DNA of 64,000 nt from the NCBI GenBank assembly GCA_023957835.1, contig JAMLGP010000001.1:51575-115574 (forward strand), read 5' to 3'. Numbering within the stretch: the stretch's first letter is position 1; each line of letters opens with the position of its first letter. Positions 19,745-29,248 of this stretch are shown here, piece after piece. The stretch comes from Homoserinimonas sp. (lineage in GTDB: Bacteria > Actinomycetota > Actinomycetes > Actinomycetales > Microbacteriaceae). A model generated the notes under the pieces. That model made no database searches. It was not told the origin of the DNA and was given only the letters and a program-made list of their open reading frames with translations. Both the position numbers and the translations under genes were made by a program.

Positions 19745-20758
19745 GTGTCCAGTCGAGTGCAGCCGTTCATTGCCACTTCCGAGGGGATGCCGCGAGAACC
19801 CGAGCAGTCCAGGATTCTCCCCGAATTCGGCGAGCTTGCACCGCTAGTTGCCGACCAGTCGGTCACCGATCTCTTTGTTAAACCTCCCGGCGAGGTGTGG
19901 ACAGATCAGGGCGGCGGAGTCGAGCTGCGATCGGAATTCAGACTTGGCGAAGTGAGAGCTCGGCAGCTCGCGACCAATCTCATTTCTCTTGGCGGCAGGC
20001 ACATTGACGAGGCATCGCCTTGCGTTGACGTGCGTCTTCGAGACGGAATTCGGGTGCATGCTGTCCTTCCGCCAATCAGTCCCCACGGCACTCAGATTTC
20101 TATTCGCCTTCCGGGAGCGAGGCGACTCGGTGTTGCAGATCTGGACCGGCTTGGATTCTTTGAACGGTTTTCGCTCGCCGGGATCCTCAATCTCGTGCGA
20201 CTTCGAAGAAATCTGCTGATAACTGGGGCTACCGGAAGCGGCAAGACGACTCTGCTTTCGGCATTGCTTTCTGAGGCATCCGGCTCTGACCGAATCATTG
20301 CGATAGAAGACGTTTCGGAGCTCCGGGTTACTCACCCCCACTTTCTTTCTCTTGAAGCTCGGCAGGCGAACCTTGAGGGGATCGGTGAGATCGGACTCGC
20401 GAGGCTGGTTCGAGAGGCCCTCAGAATGCGGCCGGATCGGCTCGTTCTCGGCGAGTGTCGCGGGGTTGAAGTGCGGGAGTTGTTCGCTGCGCTCAACACC
20501 GGGCACAAGGGAGGCGCCTGCACCCTCCACGCCAACTCGCTTGAAGATGTGCCAGTTCGGCTGGAGGCTCTTGGCGCGCTCGCCGGACTCGGTGTGGATG
20601 CCGTTGCCAGACAGGCCGTTAGCGCGATCGATGCGATTCTGCACGTCGGCTGGACGGGGCCCTCGCGTGGACTGGTTTCTATCGGCAGGTTTGTAATCGA
20701 TCGAGCAGGTCGCCTCGAAACCGTTCCTCTTGGAAAGCACGATCTTGTTGAAGACTGA
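19745..20758 (+). CDS. tadA: Tad/Flp pilus assembly ATPase (CpaF/TadA-like)
   Basis: Secretion ATPase that powers assembly of Flp-type pili. GTG start at 19745; a methionine at codon 15 is an alternative. 337 residues: N-terminal domain, then Walker A LLITGATGSGKTTLLSALL (about residues 157-175), the Asp box IIAIEDVSELRV, Walker B RPDRLVLGECRGVE and the His box GGACTLHANS. All key catalytic motifs are present. It heads the pilus gene set. The TadZ/Ssd-like partner often found upstream in Actinobacteria is absent here. Confidence 0.92.
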   Translation: MSSRVQPFIATSEGMPREPEQSRILPEFGELAPLVADQSVTDLFVKPPGEVWTDQGGGVELRSEFRLGEVRARQLATNLISLGGRHIDEASPCVDVRLRDGIRVHAVLPPISPHGTQISIRLPGARRLGVADLDRLGFFERFSLAGILNLVRLRRNLLITGATGSGKTTLLSALLSEASGSDRIIAIEDVSELRVTHPHFLSLEARQANLEGIGEIGLARLVREALRMRPDRLVLGECRGVEVRELFAALNTGHKGGACTLHANSLEDVPVRLEALGALAGLGVDAVARQAVSAIDAILHVGWTGPSRGLVSIGRFVIDRAGRLETVPLGKHDLVED

Positions 20759-21740
20759 GACCGCGGATGAAATGGCGGGCCTGGTTCAGCGGCTTGCAGT
20801 GCTGCTGCTCTCCGGCGCCAATCCGGCGACGGTCTGGACCCACGCCGCCGAGTCACTCGAAGCCAACCCCAAAGATTCCCCACCCCGGTTCGCTGCGGCT
20901 TCGCGCGATCCTGGTGAAAGCATCCAAATCAGGGAGCTCGCTTTGGAAACTGCGACGCGATCTAAAGAGATGGCGGTTACCGGAGCTCTCGAAGCTGCGC
21001 TGAATTCGGCAGCAGAGGCGGGCGCAGCGTCGGGTGAACTATTGCGGGTTTGGCGTCAGCTCGGCACTGTCTGGTCGGTTGCGGAGGAGTCCGGTTCGCC
21101 TCTGGGTCGGACTCTTCTCTCTTTCGCCGATTCGCTTCAGGTTGTAGCGGAGACAGGAAGGGAAATCGAAACTGCACTCGCCGGCCCGAAAGCCACCGCT
21201 CGAGTAGTGCTTGTGCTCCCGCTGATCGGGATCCTCTTTGGACTCGGTCTCGGTTTTGATCTGCTCGGAGTGCTCTTCGGCACCGATCTGGGACGACTCT
21301 GCCTGCTTTGCGGCGGTTCGCTCGCGGCGACGGCAGTGTATTGGAACAAAGCACTCATTCGGCGTGCCGGTGTTTCTGCGGAGGATCCAGGTCTGATCTT
21401 CGAGCTCTATTCGATTGCGCTCGCGGGAGGAGTGTCGATTGACCGTGCAAGGGAAGTCGTTGCAGCAGGCGCCTTGAGATTCGGTCTGGAGGTCGACCAC
21501 TCGGCAACACTCGAGATTCTGAACCTGTCGGCTCGGGCCGGAGTGCCGATTGCGTCTCTGCTCAAAGCGGAGGCGACGCTCAGCCGCAGGCAATTGAGAG
21601 CCCGGTCTGCTCGAGCAGCGGGTGCTCTGGGCGTCAAGCTGCTTCTGCCGCTCGGGGTGTGCATTTTGCCTTCCTTCCTGCTCCTCGGGGTTGCGCCCTT
21701 GATGCTCTCAATCGTTCCGGCTGCACTCGGCGGGCTGTGA
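20730..21740 (+). CDS. Type II secretion F-domain membrane protein (TadB/TadC-like)
   Basis: Inner-membrane platform protein for Flp pilus assembly. The start is uncertain: TTG 20730 gives a 29-nt overlap with tadA, while ATG 20772 follows its stop. Residues 15-140 hold a helical F-type domain (LVQRLAVLLLSGANPATVW), then two hydrophobic segments (VVLVLPLIGILFGLGLGF and LCLLCGGSLAATAVYW), a second F-like helical domain and a C-terminal pair of membrane segments. This looks like both halves of the platform in one protein; usual Tad loci encode TadB and TadC separately. Confidence 0.8.
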   Translation: MESTILLKTETADEMAGLVQRLAVLLLSGANPATVWTHAAESLEANPKDSPPRFAAASRDPGESIQIRELALETATRSKEMAVTGALEAALNSAAEAGAASGELLRVWRQLGTVWSVAEESGSPLGRTLLSFADSLQVVAETGREIETALAGPKATARVVLVLPLIGILFGLGLGFDLLGVLFGTDLGRLCLLCGGSLAATAVYWNKALIRRAGVSAEDPGLIFELYSIALAGGVSIDRAREVVAAGALRFGLEVDHSATLEILNLSARAGVPIASLLKAEATLSRRQLRARSARAAGALGVKLLLPLGVCILPSFLLLGVAPLMLSIVPAALGGL

Positions 21741-21911
21741 ACGAGCCTCGGCGGCTGTCTGTCGGGGGCTCGTTTGGAACTCACTCGGAAGTCCTCCACA
21801 ACTTCCGTTAGAGCTCTTCGGATCCCGAACTAGCAGGCGCGCTGCCAGCGTCGGGGTGTTTGGCGGCATCCTTTGGGAGTGCGATGGACAGGAGCAGACA
21901 GGAGAGGAAAA

Positions 21912-22091
21912 GTGATTCGTCGATTTCGAGAGCGGCTCAATTGTGAAGCGGGGGCATCAACTGCCGAATACGCGATTGTGACCATGGCCGCGGTGGCTTT
22001 TGCCGGGCTGCTGGTTGCAATTCTTCGCAGTGCGGAAGTTCGCGGAATGCTGTTTGATCTGGTTCAAAGGGCCCTGAGCTTTGGCGGCTAG
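21912..22091 (+). CDS. Flp-type pilin, DUF4244 family
   Basis: 59 residues from GTG 21912, chosen because AGGAGAGGAAAA sits directly upstream; the frame is open to an earlier ATG (21882) that lacks such a site. The sequence shows a basic N terminus, then EAGASTAEYAIVTMAAVAF, a typical prepilin-like segment with Glu at +5 of the hydrophobic helix, then about 20 hydrophobic residues. The major pilin subunit is the natural role. 171 nt after the platform gene. Confidence 0.8.
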   Translation: MIRRFRERLNCEAGASTAEYAIVTMAAVAFAGLLVAILRSAEVRGMLFDLVQRALSFGG

Positions 22092-22422
22092 CCGCTACTG
22101 GCTCCTGGACCGGCAATCAGGGACGGTAGCGGCCGAGTTTGCTTTGGTGATCCCTGCGGTTGTAATCGTTCTGGCATTTTGCATGCTGGGGCTCGGAGCA
22201 ATCGCGAGACAAATTCAGGCGCAGGAGGTGGCTGCAGTTGTTGCTCGCTCCTCCGCCAGAGGAGACCCGATTCCAGTTGGAGGTGCATACTCGGATGTCC
22301 GCCTCGAAATCTCAAGGCGCGGCAAACTGGTCTGCGCCACAGCAAAACTTGCAGTCGGCTCCGGTCCACTGCAATTTCCGGGGCTCGAAGCCGAGGCAAC
22401 GAGTTGCAGTCTTGCGAATTGA
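22081..22422 (+). CDS. TadE-like minor pilin
   Basis: 113 residues, TTG start overlapping the pilin stop by 11 nt. The N-terminal segment SGTVAAEFALVIPAVVIVLA has the prepilin signature with Glu and is followed by a hydrophobic helix; the remainder is predicted extracellular with two cysteines (LVCATAK and TSCSLAN). Typical of TadE-like pseudopilins that follow the pilin gene in Tad loci. Confidence 0.8.
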   Translation: MAASRYWLLDRQSGTVAAEFALVIPAVVIVLAFCMLGLGAIARQIQAQEVAAVVARSSARGDPIPVGGAYSDVRLEISRRGKLVCATAKLAVGSGPLQFPGLEAEATSCSLAN

Positions 22423-22754
22423 AAAGTGACCAGCGAGGGTCTGGAACTGTGCTGGCTATCGGAATCGTCGCCTTCGTCGTCGCGCTGACTTTCGCGCTGC
22501 TTCCTTTGGGCGGCGGACTGCTCGCGAAGTCGAGAGCTGCACTGGCTGCGGACGCTTCTGCGCTTGCCGGGGCTGACGTTGCAATCGGGTTGAGCCCCGG
22601 CTTTCCATGTGAGGCGGCGGCCGAAATCGCCTCGGCCAATGGCGCGACTTTGGTTGACTGCGTGGCGGATGGCGTTATTGTGACCGTTAGAGTCGAAGTT
22701 CGATTCGGCGCGTTCAGGATCTCTTCGGTTGCCACAGCTGGGCCGCCCGGCTGA
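22419..22754 (+). CDS. Secreted TadG/Rv3654c-like protein
   Basis: 111 residues from TTG 22419, which overlaps the TadE stop (TTGA). N-terminal DQRGSGTVLAIGIVAFVVAL resembles the TadE/TadG membrane anchor; FPCEAAAEIASANGATLVDC and a short beta-rich end follow. This matches the actinobacterial 'secretion/helicase neighbourhood TadE-like' family. The frame is open further upstream but that part is a shadow of tadE. Last gene of the pilus locus. Confidence 0.75.
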   Translation: MKSDQRGSGTVLAIGIVAFVVALTFALLPLGGGLLAKSRAALAADASALAGADVAIGLSPGFPCEAAAEIASANGATLVDCVADGVIVTVRVEVRFGAFRISSVATAGPPG

Positions 22755-22845
22755 AGACAATCAATACTGCGAATGTCGGGAAAACTTGGATTCCGTGTGT
22801 ATCGTGTCCCGAGGTGCAGTTGCGCGCGCATAAGTAAGGAGTGTT

Positions 22846-25644
22846 GTGTCCGGCGAGAAGAAGCTGGTCATCGTCGAGTCCCCGGCGAAAGCCAAGACGA
22901 TTGCTCAATACCTCGGGGAGGGTTTCGAAGTTCAGGCCTCGGTTGGCCACATTCGCGACCTGATCGAACCCAAGAATCTGCCGCCGGAACTCAAGAAGGG
23001 CTCTCTCGGAAAGTTCTCGGTAGACATCGAAAACGACTTCGAGCCCTATTATGTAGTCTCCGAGCAAAAGCGCAAGACCGTAAGCGATCTTAAGCGCGCC
23101 CTCAAGGAGGCCGACGAACTCTATCTCGCCACTGATGAAGACCGTGAGGGAGAGGCGATTGCCTGGCACTTGCTCCAGGTGCTTCAGCCGAAGGTTCCGG
23201 TTAGGCGAATGGTCTTCCACGAGATCACCAAGGACGCGATCGAGCACGCGAAGCAAAACACCCGAGACATAGACACGGCTCTTGTGGATGCCCAGGAGAC
23301 CAGGCGCATCCTCGATCGGCTCTACGGCTACGAGGTCTCGCCTGTGCTTTGGCGCAAGGTGGGACCCGGGCTTTCGGCGGGTAGAGTGCAGTCCGCGGCA
23401 ACCAGGCTCGTGGTGGATCGCGAGCGAGAGCGGCTCGCCTTTGTTAGCGCCGAGTATTGGGATCTGCTGGCAACTCTCACTCCGCAGCTGGAGTCCGGCG
23501 AGGGCAGTGCGCAGGAGTTCGAGGCGAAACTAGCCCGACTCGACGGCGAGCGGGTTGCAACCGGTCGCGACTACGACGATCAGGGCAGGCTCAAAATCGG
23601 CGCGCGAGCCCTGGGCGAAACTGAGGCGACGAAGCTCGCAGCGGAGCTTTCTGAGCCGACCGCAGAATTCAAGGTCGAGACGGTCGAGTCCAAGCCGTAT
23701 ACGAGAAGGCCCGCCGCTCCATTTACCACCTCCACCCTGCAGCAGGAGGCGGCCAGAAAGCTCAAGTTCACCGCAAGGCAAACCATGAGCGTTGCCCAGG
23801 GGCTCTACGAGAACGGCTACATCACCTATATGCGAACCGACTCGCCAGCACTCTCCCAGCAGGCGATCAATGCCGCCAGAAGCCAGGCCAGGTCGCTCTA
23901 CGGGCCCGACTCGGTTCCGGAGGCTCCGCGAGTCTATGCCGGCCGCAGCAAGAACGCGCAGGAAGCGCACGAGGCTATTCGGCCATCCGGTGAGGTCTTC
24001 CGCACTCCAACCGAACTTGAGGGAGTGCTTCGAGGCAACGACTGGAAGCTCTACAACCTCATTTGGAAGCGAACTCTCGCCTCCCAGATGGCTGATGCGA
24101 AAGGGTCGACCGCCACGGTCGCTATCTCTGCTCCGACCAGCTCCGGCATTGCAGAGTTCTCGGCGAGCGGAACCGTAATCACCTTCCGCGGGTTTCTCGC
24201 CGCCTACGAAGAGGGTCACGATGAAGAGCGCAATGAACCGACCGAGCCGAGCGAGACAAAGCTGCCGGCCCTTAACGTCGGTCAGGAGCTTCGGCAAACG
24301 GCAGTCGAGCCGAAGGGACACGAGACTACGCCTCCCCCGCGCTACACCGAAGCCAGCCTGATCAAGACCCTCGAAGAACTCGGGATCGGCCGCCCGTCCA
24401 CCTACACGGCGATCATCTCGACGATCATCGACCGCGGCTATGTTACTCCGCGAGGCAGCGCCCTCGTGCCCAACTGGATCGCGTTCTCGGTGGTTCGCCT
24501 GCTCGAAGACCATTTCACTGAGCTGGTTCAATACGACTTCACCGCTGGAATGGAAGGCGACCTCGACCGGATCGCCGACGGACAGCAGAATCGAGTCGAC
24601 TGGCTTCGGAGCTTCTACTTCGGCGGCCCCAACTACAAGGGTCTAAGAAATGTGATCGACAACCTCGGCGAAATCGACGCGAGGTCGATCAACTCGATCA
24701 AACTGGATGACGAAGTGACCCTGAGGATCGGCAAGTTCGGCCCATACCTCGAGGTTCTAAACGGCACGGAAGAGCCCAGGCGAGTGAATATTCCTGATGG
24801 GCTCGCGCCGGATGAGCTCACCTCAGCGAAGGTGCGAGAGCTCATCGATGCCCCGCCGTCCAGCGATCGCGAGGTCGGGATCAACCCCGAAAATGGAAAG
24901 ATTGTCGTAGCGAAGACCGGTCGATTCGGACCCTACGTGACCGAGGTCGACCCGGCAGCGGTTGAGCCGGCGGCAGAGGCGGCATCTGAGGCGGTGGCCG
25001 ATACGGCGAGCCTGGTCGCCCAGGAAGCTGGGGCAGCCGATTCGGAGCCTGCAGCGGTCGAGGCAAAGCCGAAGAAGGCGGCGAAGAAGAAGGCGGATGC
25101 GCCAAAACCGCGCACGGCATCCCTCTTTGCAACAATGGATCCTGCAACCGTCGATCTGGAAACCGCGCTTCGGCTGCTCGATCTGCCGCGCACGGTCGGT
25201 GAGGATCCGGAGTCGGGACTGGCGATTACCGCCCAGAACGGAAGATACGGACCATATCTCAAGCGCGGAACCGACTCGCGATCGCTTGAGAATGAAGATC
25301 AGATCTTCAGCATCGATCTTGCCGGCGCTCTAGAGATCTTTGCCCAGCCGAAGTACGGAGCGCGAAAGGCTTCGAGCGCACTCAAGGAGTTCGATGCCGA
25401 CCCGGAGAGCGGAAAGCCGATCAAGCTCAAGGACGGCCGATTCGGTCCGTATGTGACCGATGGAGTCACCAACGCGACGATCCCGAGAGGCGAGTCCCTC
25501 GAGGACATCGACTTTGATCGCGCCGTGCAATTACTTGCCGACAAGCGAGCGAAAGGGCCGGCTAAGCCGAGGCCGAAGACTGCGGCGAAGCGAACTTCGA
25601 CCGCCCGCAAGGCCGGAGCGCGATCGACGAAGGCCAAGAAGTGA
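22846..25644 (+). CDS. topA: DNA topoisomerase I
   Basis: Relaxes negative supercoils. GTG start with AAGGAG upstream. 932 residues: Toprim domain LVIVESPAKAKTIAQYLG (residues 4-21) and DEDREGEAIAWHLLQ, active-site Tyr in GYITYMRTDSPALS (about residue 328), HEAIRPSG, then PSTYTAIISTIIDRGYV. Four C-terminal topoisomerase repeats of the GRFGPYV(T) type (RIGKFGPYLEV, KTGRFGPYVTEV, NGRYGPYLKRG, DGRFGPYVTDG) replace zinc fingers, as in actinobacterial TopA. Lys/Ala-rich linker and tail (KKAAKKKADAPK, RKAGARSTKAKK). Overlaps tmk by 4 nt. Confidence 0.97.
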   Translation: MSGEKKLVIVESPAKAKTIAQYLGEGFEVQASVGHIRDLIEPKNLPPELKKGSLGKFSVDIENDFEPYYVVSEQKRKTVSDLKRALKEADELYLATDEDREGEAIAWHLLQVLQPKVPVRRMVFHEITKDAIEHAKQNTRDIDTALVDAQETRRILDRLYGYEVSPVLWRKVGPGLSAGRVQSAATRLVVDRERERLAFVSAEYWDLLATLTPQLESGEGSAQEFEAKLARLDGERVATGRDYDDQGRLKIGARALGETEATKLAAELSEPTAEFKVETVESKPYTRRPAAPFTTSTLQQEAARKLKFTARQTMSVAQGLYENGYITYMRTDSPALSQQAINAARSQARSLYGPDSVPEAPRVYAGRSKNAQEAHEAIRPSGEVFRTPTELEGVLRGNDWKLYNLIWKRTLASQMADAKGSTATVAISAPTSSGIAEFSASGTVITFRGFLAAYEEGHDEERNEPTEPSETKLPALNVGQELRQTAVEPKGHETTPPPRYTEASLIKTLEELGIGRPSTYTAIISTIIDRGYVTPRGSALVPNWIAFSVVRLLEDHFTELVQYDFTAGMEGDLDRIADGQQNRVDWLRSFYFGGPNYKGLRNVIDNLGEIDARSINSIKLDDEVTLRIGKFGPYLEVLNGTEEPRRVNIPDGLAPDELTSAKVRELIDAPPSSDREVGINPENGKIVVAKTGRFGPYVTEVDPAAVEPAAEAASEAVADTASLVAQEAGAADSEPAAVEAKPKKAAKKKADAPKPRTASLFATMDPATVDLETALRLLDLPRTVGEDPESGLAITAQNGRYGPYLKRGTDSRSLENEDQIFSIDLAGALEIFAQPKYGARKASSALKEFDADPESGKPIKLKDGRFGPYVTDGVTNATIPRGESLEDIDFDRAVQLLADKRAKGPAKPRPKTAAKRTSTARKAGARSTKAKK

Positions 25645-26267
25645 CCGCACGGGGAGTGTTCATCACCCTCGAAGGTGGAGATGGCTCTGGCAAATCCACT
25701 CAACTCGAGGCTCTGGTCAGTTGGCTCGAGCAACAGGCCAGGACGGTTCTGACCACCCGCGAGCCCGGCGGCACCGAACTCGGCGAGGAGCTTCGAGAAA
25801 TCGTCCTGCACAGCAGGGGTTACATAACCGCGAAGTCGGAAGCACTCATTTACGCCGCTGACAGAGCCCACCACATCGCAACCAAGGTCAGGCCCGCTCT
25901 CGAGCGTGGAGAGGTCGTCGTTCAGGATCGCTATTTCGACTCCTCGGTTGCCTACCAGGGAGTAGGGCGGGAACTCGGGGCTGAAGAGGTCAGGCGGATC
26001 TCGCTTTGGGCTGTTGACGGCCTGCTGCCGGACCTTACGATCCTCCTAGACATCGATCCGGAGGAGGGCCTTGCCAGACTCCCAGGATCGAGAACTCGAT
26101 TCGATCGGCTTGAAGCTGAGCAACTCGAATTCCATGCGAGAGTTCGAAACGCCTATCTTGAACTTGCCGCGGCAGAGCCCGAGAGATTCCTGGTTCTGGA
26201 TGCCACACTCCCGGTAGAAGAGTTGGCAAAGCGAATTCAGGAGAGGGTCGCTTCTATCCTTGGCTGA
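25641..26267 (+). CDS. tmk: Thymidylate kinase
   Basis: Converts dTMP to dTDP. GTG overlaps the topA stop (GTGA). 208 residues: P-loop FITLEGGDGSGKSTQLEAL, TTREPGGTELGEELR, VVQDRYFDSSVAYQGVGREL (DRY motif), and DLTILLDIDPEEGLAR. Lies in the topA-tmk-holB order common in Actinobacteria; TMP supply also links to tdk at 12.3 kb. Confidence 0.97.
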   Translation: MTARGVFITLEGGDGSGKSTQLEALVSWLEQQARTVLTTREPGGTELGEELREIVLHSRGYITAKSEALIYAADRAHHIATKVRPALERGEVVVQDRYFDSSVAYQGVGRELGAEEVRRISLWAVDGLLPDLTILLDIDPEEGLARLPGSRTRFDRLEAEQLEFHARVRNAYLELAAAEPERFLVLDATLPVEELAKRIQERVASILG

Positions 26268-27429
26268 CCCTATGCTTGCGCCTGTGTGGGATGAACTGAC
26301 CGGCCAGGCCGAAGCGGTGGCGATCATGAAGGCGGCCGCGGATCCCGCTACAGCCGATTCGAACCTCACCCACTCCTGGCTCATTACCGGCCCCCCCGGC
26401 TCCGGCAGGTCAAATCTGGCATTTGCCTTTGCCGCCGAGTTGCTTAGTTCTGGAATGCGAGACCGGTACGAGTCCGTGAAGAGCCAGGTGGAGGCGAGGA
26501 CCCACCCGGATCTCTCGGTGCTAAGTACCGAGAAGGTCACAATCGGAATCGACGAAGTTCGAACTCTGGTTTCGAGTTCCCAGTTTTCGCCATCCGTCAG
26601 TCGCTTTCGAGTGGTCGTGATCGAGGATGCGGATCGGATGACCGAGCGCACCTCGAACGTGCTTCTCAAGGCTCTCGAGGAGCCGCCTCCGCGCACGATC
26701 TGGATCCTGTGCGCGCCGAGCGAAGCGGACCTGATCCCCACGATTCGATCGAGGGTTCGGACCGTGCGGCTCAAAATTCCGCAAACAGCCGAAGTCGCGA
26801 GACTGCTCGTGGAACGGGACGGCGTGCCGGCCAGCCTCGCCGAACAGTCGGCAAGGCATGCCCAGAGCCACATCGGAATGGCCAGAAGACTTGCCACGAG
26901 CGAATCAGCGAGGAGCAGACGGCAGCAGACCATCGAGATCGCGCTGGGCGTGAAATCGGTTGGAGATGCGGTAATGGCGGCGGCGACGCTGTTGGAAATC
27001 GCGGGAGAAGACGCAAAGGCGGTGAATGAGGAACGCGAGTCGAAAGAACGCGAAGCCGCCCTGCATTCCCTTGGGGTTGAGCCCGGCGGAACTGTTCCGA
27101 GTGCACTGAGGGCGCAGTTGAAGCAGCTTGAAGAAGATCAGAAGCGCAGAGCCACCAGGAGCCTTAGAGACGGGATTGATCGGGTACTGGTGGATCTGCT
27201 TTCGCTGTACCGGGACATCCTTATGATCCAACTGGAATCAGAGTCGGAGCTGGTGAATTCCGAAATTGTGACCCAACTGCGGACTGTCGCATCAAATGCC
27301 TCTACTGTGGCTACTATCTCAACACTGGAAGCAATTCAAACGGCCAGACGCCGCATTGACAGCAATGTGGCGCCGGCACTCGCACTGGAGGCCATGCTTG
27401 TGGCTTCTGCCGGAGGGGGACCAAATTGA
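26260..27429 (+). CDS. holB: DNA polymerase III delta' subunit
   Basis: Clamp-loader subunit. TTG start at 26260 overlaps tmk by 8 nt (ATG 26272 is an alternative). 389 residues. P-loop region WLITGPPGSGRSNLAFAFA is present but ends GSGRSN instead of GKT/S, consistent with delta' being a non-hydrolysing subunit; VIEDADRMTERTSNVLLKAL and EEPPPRTIWILCAPS with the SRC-like segment TIRSRVRTV follow. C-terminal helical collar. Partner of DnaX (2.5 kb). Confidence 0.93.
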   Translation: MADPMLAPVWDELTGQAEAVAIMKAAADPATADSNLTHSWLITGPPGSGRSNLAFAFAAELLSSGMRDRYESVKSQVEARTHPDLSVLSTEKVTIGIDEVRTLVSSSQFSPSVSRFRVVVIEDADRMTERTSNVLLKALEEPPPRTIWILCAPSEADLIPTIRSRVRTVRLKIPQTAEVARLLVERDGVPASLAEQSARHAQSHIGMARRLATSESARSRRQQTIEIALGVKSVGDAVMAAATLLEIAGEDAKAVNEERESKEREAALHSLGVEPGGTVPSALRAQLKQLEEDQKRRATRSLRDGIDRVLVDLLSLYRDILMIQLESESELVNSEIVTQLRTVASNASTVATISTLEAIQTARRRIDSNVAPALALEAMLVASAGGGPN

Positions 27430-28961
27430 AGCTCTTTTCCTACCGAGGATCTCTGCTCGCACTCACTGCGATCCTTGTTGTTTCACTATCGGGGTGCGTG
27501 AACTTCTTTCTGCCTGAAAAGCCGGTTCACACTTCGAGCCCAACCGGTGAGACCGTCGATTCATCAATCGAGCCGTATTACAGCCAGGTGCTCAATTGGA
27601 AAAACTGCAATGGCAGTTTTCTTTGCGCGACCGCAAAGGCTCCCATGGATTGGAGCAATCCCGAGAAAGGCGAGATTGATCTCGCACTAATCAGGGCAAA
27701 GGCTTCGGGAAAGAAACTCGGTTCGCTATTGGTCAATCCGGGAGGGCCAGGCGGATCCGGCTATGACATGATTGCCGATTCGCTTACTTACGCGGTGGAC
27801 TCGAAGCTTGCTTCCAATTTCGACATTATTGGATTTGATCCCCGAGGAGTTGGCAGATCCTCCGCAGTTTCCTGCTACAAGGATCCGGCGCAAATGGACT
27901 CATTCCTTTACGACATCACTCCGGGCGAATCAGATCCGATGCAAACGGTCATTGATATTGAAGAGTCATACAAGAAGTTCGGAGCCGACTGCCTGAAATA
28001 CACCGGCGACCTGCTCGGCTTCGTAGATACCGAGAGCGCCGCCAGGGATATGGACATGCTCCGTGCGGTCCTGGGCGATGCAAAGCTGAACTATCTCGGC
28101 TACTCCTATGGAACTTTCCTCGGAGCAACCTATGCTGAGATCTTCCCGGATAAGGTCGGTCGACTGGTTCTGGACGGCGCGCTGGATCCGGCCACGAGCG
28201 ATTTCGATGTGACGGTCACTCAGGCCAAGGGATTTGAGAGCGCCGCCAGGGCATACCTTGCGGACTGCATGAACCAGAGTGGATGCCCGTTCAGCGGCAC
28301 GGTCGACGGCGCCATGCAGCGCATCCGAACATTGCTTGATCGATTGGATGCTTCGCCGCTCCGGGCGTCGGATGGCCGCCTGCTGGGAAGCGACACAATG
28401 TTCACCGCGATCATTCTTCCGCTTTACAGCGCGGACAACTGGCCCTACCTTAGCGACTTGTTCAACGATGTTTTCGCAGGAAATGCCGACTACGCCTTCT
28501 ATCTCGCAGACATCTACTATGGCCGAGGCGAAGACGGCACCTACGCGGACAACTCGACCGAAGCAATGATTGCAATAAACTGCCTCGACTATCCGGGTGC
28601 GGCGTCTCGCGAACAGGTCGTCGCCGAGGCTTCCGAACTGGCAAAGGAAGCTCCGGTGTTCGGACCTCAGATGTCCTACGGTGGAACCTCCTGCGTGGAC
28701 TGGCCGTTCAAGCCGACCGGAAAGCGCGGGCCCATCGCGGCTGCCGGTTCCGGGCCGATTCTGGTGATAGGTACAACCAACGACCCGGCAACTCCTTACC
28801 AGTGGGCGGTCAACCTTGCCGGCGAACTCCAGAATGGACACCTGGTCACGTACCAGGGGGAGGGCCACACCGCGTACAACAAGTCGAACTCCTGCGTGGA
28901 TGATGCGGTCGATAACTACTTCATCAACGGCACGGTCCCGTCCAAAGATCCAATGTGCTGA
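27426..28961 (+). CDS. Secreted lipoprotein alpha/beta-hydrolase (tripeptidyl aminopeptidase-like)
   Basis: TTG start overlapping holB by 4 nt. The N-terminal signal ends in the lipobox LSGC (Cys at about residue 21). 511 residues with an alpha/beta-hydrolase core: VNPGGPGGSGYDMI (oxyanion region), FDPRGVGRSSAVSC, nucleophile elbow GYSYGTFLGATYAE, and a C-terminal TAP-like domain with TNDPATPYQWA (Asp) and GEGHTAYN (His). Triad Ser-Asp-His is complete. Family members release N-terminal peptides or are esterases. Final gene of the topA operon, followed by a hairpin. Confidence 0.9.
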   Translation: MKLFSYRGSLLALTAILVVSLSGCVNFFLPEKPVHTSSPTGETVDSSIEPYYSQVLNWKNCNGSFLCATAKAPMDWSNPEKGEIDLALIRAKASGKKLGSLLVNPGGPGGSGYDMIADSLTYAVDSKLASNFDIIGFDPRGVGRSSAVSCYKDPAQMDSFLYDITPGESDPMQTVIDIEESYKKFGADCLKYTGDLLGFVDTESAARDMDMLRAVLGDAKLNYLGYSYGTFLGATYAEIFPDKVGRLVLDGALDPATSDFDVTVTQAKGFESAARAYLADCMNQSGCPFSGTVDGAMQRIRTLLDRLDASPLRASDGRLLGSDTMFTAIILPLYSADNWPYLSDLFNDVFAGNADYAFYLADIYYGRGEDGTYADNSTEAMIAINCLDYPGAASREQVVAEASELAKEAPVFGPQMSYGGTSCVDWPFKPTGKRGPIAAAGSGPILVIGTTNDPATPYQWAVNLAGELQNGHLVTYQGEGHTAYNKSNSCVDDAVDNYFINGTVPSKDPMC

Positions 28962-28975
28962 GCTACGCATGAGAC

Positions 28976-29024
28976 GAAGGAGCAAAGCCGCCCGATCTTT
29001 CGGTTAGGCTTGCTTTGCTCCTTC
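28976..29024 (+). terminator. Strong hairpin after the peptidase gene
   Basis: Perfect 13-bp stem GAAGGAGCAAAGC/GCTTTGCTCCTTC with a 23-nt loop, 14 nt after the stop codon and just before tRNA-Thr. No T-tract on the + strand, so it may be a weak or factor-assisted terminator. Confidence 0.6.
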
Positions 29025-29031
29025 GGGATGC

Positions 29032-29104
29032 GCCGCCTTAGCTCAGTCGGTAGAGCGATTCACTCGTAATGAATAGGTCGGGAGTTCGATTCTCCCAGGC
29101 GGCT
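29032..29104 (+). tRNA. tRNA-Thr (CGU anticodon)
   Basis: Cloverleaf: acceptor GCCGCCT/AGGCGGC, D arm GCTC/GAGC, anticodon stem ATTCA/TGAAT with loop CTCGTAA (anticodon CGT), T arm GGGAG-TTCGATT-CTCCC, discriminator T. No CCA encoded. Reads threonine ACG. Confidence 0.96.
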
Positions 29105-29236
29105 CTGTTGGCTGCGTTGGGTCGCTCTCGACCCGATTTATCGACTGAGCGCACTCTTGCCAAGGTCACGAAGCCAGTAGCTTCCGCTTCGTTGACAAAG
29201 GTCCGCCGCATGGGGTGATCCCGCAGTTGCGGCAGT

Positions 29237-29242
29237 TATCAT
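29237..29242 (+). promoter_or_regulatory. -10 box of leaderless dacB transcript
   Basis: TATCAT is followed by 6 nt and the GTG at 29249, with no ribosome-binding site; same geometry as dnaX and mqo. Confidence 0.5.
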
Positions 29243-29248
29243 GGGCGA

